Assembly (NCBI GenBank): GCA_947574055.1
Contig: CANPIC010000015.1
Coordinates: 1-56,514 of the forward strand
DNA: 56,514 bases
Direction of reading: 5' to 3'
Source: an uncultured bacterium
GTDB taxonomy: Bacteria; Bacillota; Clostridia; Lachnospirales; Lachnospiraceae
In this document: piece after piece, positions 52,883 to 56,514 of the stretch
Numbering within the stretch: the first letter of the stretch is position 1
How the letters are laid out: the number at the start of each line of letters is the position of its first letter
Translations under genes and position numbers: made by a program
The notes under the pieces: model-generated
The model's database searches: none
Told to the model about the DNA's origin: nothing
What the model saw: only the letters and a program-made list of their open reading frames with translations

Positions 52883-53290
52883 TTATTCCCTGCCTGCGAA
52901 TCTGGCCAGTATCCCATTCACAAAAGGCCCCGCGCCATCATGGGCAAATTTTTTCGCCAGTTCCACCGCTTCATTGATCGCCACACCGGCAGGCACATCC
53001 TCATCAAACAAAATCTCATAGACAGCCAGCCGTAAAATGGTCAGCTCCGCTTTCCCCATACGACCGGTGGTCCATTTCTCTGCCTTTTCATTCAGGAGCA
53101 CATCAATCTCCGAAAGCCTGTTCATAATACCCGCGTATTTCCCGGCTATATACAGTCTGTCCGCTTCCGTCATCTCCTCTTCCCCATCCTCGAAGAATAG
53201 TGTGATCTGCTCCGGCATGTCCTCTGTCTCATAAAACTCGACGCGGAACAGCAGTTTGAATATCTGCTCCCTCAGTTCTCTTCTGCCCAT
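52883..53290 (-). CDS. nusB: Transcription antitermination factor NusB
   Basis: 135 residues: REQIFKLLFRVEFYE at the N-terminus, then the helical core ending EAVELAKKFAHDGAGPFVNGILARF, typical of NusB. It works with NusE in rRNA antitermination. Second gene of the operon headed by asp23. Confidence 0.95.
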   Translation of the reverse strand: MGRRELREQIFKLLFRVEFYETEDMPEQITLFFEDGEEEMTEADRLYIAGKYAGIMNRLSEIDVLLNEKAEKWTTGRMGKAELTILRLAVYEILFDEDVPAGVAINEAVELAKKFAHDGAGPFVNGILARFAGRE

Positions 53291-53299
53291 TTTCTGTCC

Positions 53300-53680
53300 T
53301 TATCCGTTCATGACTACGCCTGCAATGCGGATATTCACATCCGACACCGTCAGCCCTGTCATCGTCTCTATCGCACTTTTTACTTTTTCCTGTATCTTTG
53401 CGGAAACCGCGGGAATATTATAGCCATATTTGAGATTTACAGCCATCTCCACACTGACAATCCGGTCAATTACCTCTACCTTCGCGCCTTTGCCGGCGCC
53501 TCTGACACCCACTTTGGAAAGGAGTTCATCGGTGGCATTGCCCGACATGGAAGCCACACCATCCACTTCCAGAGCTGCCAGTCCGGCAATGGAGGCAACC
53601 ACATCATCCGCGATCCTGACCTCGCCGATCTGACCTGCTTCCCCCTGCAATCCTGTGCTTCGTTCCGTCTCTTTCTCCAT
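53300..53680 (-). CDS. Asp23/Gls24 family envelope stress protein
   Basis: A 126-residue Asp23-type protein with the family pattern GEVRIADDVVASIAGLAALEVDGVASMSG and the final YNIPAVSAKIQEKVKSAIETMTGL. Asp23 proteins form membrane-associated meshworks linked with the cell envelope. First gene of the long operon; AAAGGAG lies upstream, behind a consensus promoter at 53861-53889. Confidence 0.93.
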   Translation of the reverse strand: MEKETERSTGLQGEAGQIGEVRIADDVVASIAGLAALEVDGVASMSGNATDELLSKVGVRGAGKGAKVEVIDRIVSVEMAVNLKYGYNIPAVSAKIQEKVKSAIETMTGLTVSDVNIRIAGVVMNG

Positions 53681-53860
53681 ATCCGTCTCTCCTTTCTCAG
53701 AATTTTAAACAGATAATTGCGAAACAGCAATCCCGAAAGCAGAGCCCGGGCAAATCACACAAACAAGGGGCCCGTGAAAAGGCTATGGCACTCCGTCTTC
53801 TATGAATGGCCGAACTGTCTGCCACAAACATCAGTTTCGCAATGAATGAAATCATAAATG
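53681..53860 (-). other. Long 5' leader of the asp23-recN operon
   Basis: From a TSS near 53855 to the start at 53680, about 175 bases carry no gene. CGGGC and GCCCG can pair over an 18-base loop, and other short GC stems are visible, but no known riboswitch or T-box motif. It might only be an ordinary leader. Confidence 0.5.
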
Positions 53861-53889
53861 ATTATAACAAAGTTGCCGTTACTTGACAA
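53861..53889 (-). promoter_or_regulatory. Consensus promoter of asp23-nusB-xseA operon
   Basis: Minus-strand TTGTCA, 17-base spacer, TATAAT; just after the stop of the gene at 53900. Confidence 0.8.
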
Positions 53890-53899
53890 GAATTTAGAA

Positions 53900-55177
53900 T
53901 CAGAGCCAGAAACTGAGGTGAAGCTGTTCTGCATTGGTGGTATATGCCACCGTCCCGTCCTGGCTCTGCAGATAACGAAATACCTGCTGTTGTTCTACCA
54001 GGCGCTGCTCCATCTCCTCATATACCGCCCTGTCTGCACACTTCAGCGTCACATAATCCGTACCGTCTTCATAAGCTCCGGCAAACAGACCGGCTGCCTT
54101 CTCCATATCCGCCGTTTCAAAATACGCGCCTTCCCGTACATAGTAATTAGCCTCCATACTGTTGCAGGCCGGAACCGGAACGATCGTATCCAGTGTATGG
54201 GTACGTGCGAGCTGACTGTCCGGCACACACAGATATTCATAATTGATCTGTGGCAGCTTACCGTCAAATCCGCTGTCTGCTCCGCTCACATAAGAGGCAT
54301 CGCCCCATGTGGTATCTACATGATAATATGCCCCATTTATCCGCACAAGATTCCACACATGATCCTCTCCGTCCCCGACTTTGCCGGAAACAAAGACAGA
54401 TGCTATCCCTGACTCCCGGAAGAGATGCTGCGCTGCCTTGGCATATCCCTGACATACCGACTCTCCGCTCAGAAAAACAGAACATATATTCTGATTATCC
54501 TCGGCGCCCCGCACATACTCTGTATGCATTACCAGATATTCATAAATGTATTTTACCTTCTCATACTCATCACTGCCAGAGGGCATCCCGCGCATGATCT
54601 CGCTGACCTTCTCTTCTATCCGCCGGCGCCTCTCTTCAATCTCTTGCCGGTCATAAATATAGCTGCCGGAAAACGCATTTCCCGTCACCTGATCGCCTTT
54701 TGTATATCTGATAAAAGTATACCCATCCACATAAAAAATTTCCGGGTGATCGTTCATCACACATTGAAAAACATGGTCGAACGCCTCTTCCTCCACCAGA
54801 TCCACAGAGACATCCGATGCACAGGCCAGCAAAGAGGTCAGGATCACTTCGTACAGCTGCTGCTCTTTGTCAGAAAGCTGTGTATATGCCCAGGCATCCT
54901 CCAAAAGCCTGCTGTCCACTCCGGCTGTATCCCAAACGCCATCTTCCTGCCCCGTCTCCCGCCCGTCGGCAGGCATGTCCGCTTCCGCAGCCGGTTCAGA
55001 ATCTGTCTCAGCCAGATTTTCCAGTGCACCGCCGCCGGCTATTTCCTGCGCCGCACCGGTAAGACTCTCCATCATCTCTCCCGCCTGTTCTTCCATACCG
55101 GCACGATCAGGCAGTCTGACCGTGCATCCGGTAAGCAGCAGAGAAAACATACAAAGCCATGCAAGCAATCGTTTCAT
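53900..55177 (-). CDS. Transglutaminase-like lipoprotein
   Basis: 425 residues with a lipoprotein signal (lipobox LLTGC, Cys18). Residues 20-85 form an acidic linker. A transglutaminase-like domain occupies roughly residues 200-300, with the triad Cys242 (ESVCQGYA), His273 (DHVWN) and Asp288 (YYHVDTTWGD). Such surface proteins cleave or cross-link peptides, or act in cell-wall handling. The triad is complete, so activity is plausible. Its ATG directly follows the prfC stop (TAAATG), so translation may be coupled. Function is not otherwise shown. Confidence 0.9.
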   Translation of the reverse strand: MKRLLAWLCMFSLLLTGCTVRLPDRAGMEEQAGEMMESLTGAAQEIAGGGALENLAETDSEPAAEADMPADGRETGQEDGVWDTAGVDSRLLEDAWAYTQLSDKEQQLYEVILTSLLACASDVSVDLVEEEAFDHVFQCVMNDHPEIFYVDGYTFIRYTKGDQVTGNAFSGSYIYDRQEIEERRRRIEEKVSEIMRGMPSGSDEYEKVKYIYEYLVMHTEYVRGAEDNQNICSVFLSGESVCQGYAKAAQHLFRESGIASVFVSGKVGDGEDHVWNLVRINGAYYHVDTTWGDASYVSGADSGFDGKLPQINYEYLCVPDSQLARTHTLDTIVPVPACNSMEANYYVREGAYFETADMEKAAGLFAGAYEDGTDYVTLKCADRAVYEEMEQRLVEQQQVFRYLQSQDGTVAYTTNAEQLHLSFWL

Positions 55178-56514
55178 TTAATCACGTCCAAACTCTGAAA
55201 GGATCAGCCCTTCGTTGCGGTCCAGGGTCATGCCAACGCTCCACGAATTGACAAACAAAAGCAGGGGATTTCCTTTCATATCTTTTATTTTTTTCATATC
55301 GGAAGTGCCGTTTAGCCTTTCGAGATCAAGATCCTTGTTTTCGATCCAGCGGATATGCTCATAAGGCAGGTTTTCCAGACGTATCTCCACCTTGTATTCA
55401 TTTTCCAGACGATATTTCAGTACATCAAACTGCAAAACCCCCACCACACCTACGATGATCTCTTCCATGCCCGCACTCAGTTCCTGAAAGATCTGGATCG
55501 CACCTTCCTGAGCGATCTGTGTGATGCCTTTTACAAAAGCCTTGCGCTTCATGGTATCTATCTGCCGCACCCGCGCAAAATGCTCCGGCGCAAAAGTGGG
55601 AATCCCTTCATAGGCAAAGGTATCGCCCGGACTGCATACCGTATCCCCGATGGAAAAAATACCCGGGTCAAACACCCCGATGATATCCCCCGCATATGCC
55701 TCATCCACCACTTTCCGCTCACTGGCCATGATCTGCTGGGGCTGTGAGAGCCGCATCACCCGGTTGCCCTGGATGTGACGCACCTCCGCCGAGGCATCGA
55801 ACCTGCCGGAACAGATCCGCATAAAGGCAATTCTGTCCCTGTGAGCCCGGTTCATATTGGCCTGAATCTTAAATACAAAAGCCGAAAATTCCCGGCTGGC
55901 CGGCTCGATCAGTCCGATATCGGCCCGCCTTGGCAATGGGGGCGTAGCCATTTCCAGAAAGTGCCGCAGAAAAATCTCCACACCGAAATTGGTCAGCGCT
56001 GACCCAAAAAAAACCGGTGTCAGTTCTCCTCTGCGCACCTGCTCCAGATCAAATGCGGCGCTGGCGCCGTCCAGCAGTTCGATTTCATCCAGGAGCAGAG
56101 AAAGCGCTTCCTGCCCTACTGCTGCCTCGGCCTGTCCTGCTTCTCTGATCGGAATCTCTCTGCTCTCCCCCTCCTTGGTTCCTTTCTCGGTATTTTCATA
56201 AGTAATGATTCGTTCATTCTCTCTGTCATAGACGCCTTTGAAGCCTTTCCCGCTTCCGATCGGCCAGTTAACCGGACAAGTGGCAATCCCCAGTTCTTTT
56301 TCAATCTCATCCAGCAAAGTAAAGGTATCATTGGCATCACGATCCAGTTTATTGATAAAAGTAAAAATAGGAATCCGGCGCATGACACAGACCTTGAACA
56401 GCTTCCGCGTCTGCGCCTCCACCCCTTTGGAGGCATCAATGACCATCACTGCCGAATCCGCCGCCATCAGTGTGCGGTACGTATCCTCCGAAAAATCCTG
56501 ATGCCCCGGCGTAT
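55178..56514 (-). CDS. prfC: Peptide chain release factor 3 (5' end outside window)
   Basis: 445 residues of the C-terminal part, running off the window at base 56514. The visible part begins in the GTPase domain with TPGHQDFSEDTYRT and the G4 motif FINKLDRDA, continues through the translation-factor domain II, and has the RF3 C-terminal domain (VGVVGVLQFDVLKYRLENEYKVE). The full protein should be about 530 residues. RF3 releases RF1/RF2 from the ribosome after termination. The transglutaminase-like lipoprotein gene follows without a gap. Confidence 0.96.
   Translation of the reverse strand, partial: TPGHQDFSEDTYRTLMAADSAVMVIDASKGVEAQTRKLFKVCVMRRIPIFTFINKLDRDANDTFTLLDEIEKELGIATCPVNWPIGSGKGFKGVYDRENERIITYENTEKGTKEGESREIPIREAGQAEAAVGQEALSLLLDEIELLDGASAAFDLEQVRRGELTPVFFGSALTNFGVEIFLRHFLEMATPPLPRRADIGLIEPASREFSAFVFKIQANMNRAHRDRIAFMRICSGRFDASAEVRHIQGNRVMRLSQPQQIMASERKVVDEAYAGDIIGVFDPGIFSIGDTVCSPGDTFAYEGIPTFAPEHFARVRQIDTMKRKAFVKGITQIAQEGAIQIFQELSAGMEEIIVGVVGVLQFDVLKYRLENEYKVEIRLENLPYEHIRWIENKDLDLERLNGTSDMKKIKDMKGNPLLLFVNSWSVGMTLDRNEGLILSEFGRD

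Overview
The window looks like a chromosomal segment of a spore-lineage anaerobic Clostridia, most likely Lachnospiraceae. The supporting signs are a tmRNA whose tag reads ANDNLAYAA, the [FeFe]-hydrogenase maturation genes hydE/hydG/hydF beside a hydrogenase-like chemotaxis transducer, SpoIVB and a Spo0A-type protein, GerMN, RqcH, and the orders eno-secG-rnr-smpB-ssrA and asp23-nusB-xseA-xseB-ispA-dxs-tlyA-nadK-argR-recN-spoIVB. Almost all genes lie on the minus strand. No tRNA, rRNA, CRISPR array, transposase or prophage gene was seen.

Layout, left to right. 1-6.9 kb: a sugar locus made of a GH112 galactosyl-hexosamine phosphorylase (cut by the window edge), a small membrane protein, two ABC permeases, a lipoprotein sugar-binding protein and a divergent AraC regulator; a strong intrinsic terminator sits between the binding protein and the permeases. 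7.1-14.5 kb: comEA, response regulator, histidine kinase, GerMN lipoprotein and comEC in one tight run, then holA with its own promoter. 14.7-15.4 kb: an orphan OmpR-type regulator. 15.4-21.7 kb: an operon of a soluble hydrogenase-like/methyl-accepting transducer, hydE, hydG, hydF and an unknown membrane-anchored coiled-coil protein; a 13-bp-arm inverted repeat abuts its predicted promoter. 21.9-28.4 kb: a small coiled-coil protein, a polytopic membrane protein, a 48-bp tandem repeat downstream of ssrA, then smpB, rnr, secG and eno. 28.6-30.3 kb: an AT-rich DUF262 + HEPN pair, a candidate defence or toxin module. 30.4-33.9 kb: a GntR-regulated ABC exporter. 34.1-36.7 kb: a secreted SGNH hydrolase and a secreted DUF5722 glycosidase-like protein. 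37-38.7 kb: rqcH. 38.8-44.6 kb: glgA, a Spo0A homologue without most of its receiver domain, a TPR-DUF4037-DUF4125 protein and spoIVB. 44.8-53.7 kb: the long housekeeping operon recN to asp23 (DNA repair, arginine regulation, NADP, rRNA methylation, isoprenoids, exonuclease VII, NusB). 53.9-56.5 kb: a transglutaminase-like lipoprotein and the 3' part of prfC.

The items most worth following up are the receiver-deleted Spo0A next to spoIVB, the putative H2-sensing transducer with its palindromic operator candidate, the DUF262-HEPN pair, the TPR-DUF4037-DUF4125 gene in the spoIVB-spo0A interval, and the tandem palindromic repeat in the tmRNA 3' trailer. Family names and functions come from memory and motif reading, not from a database search.
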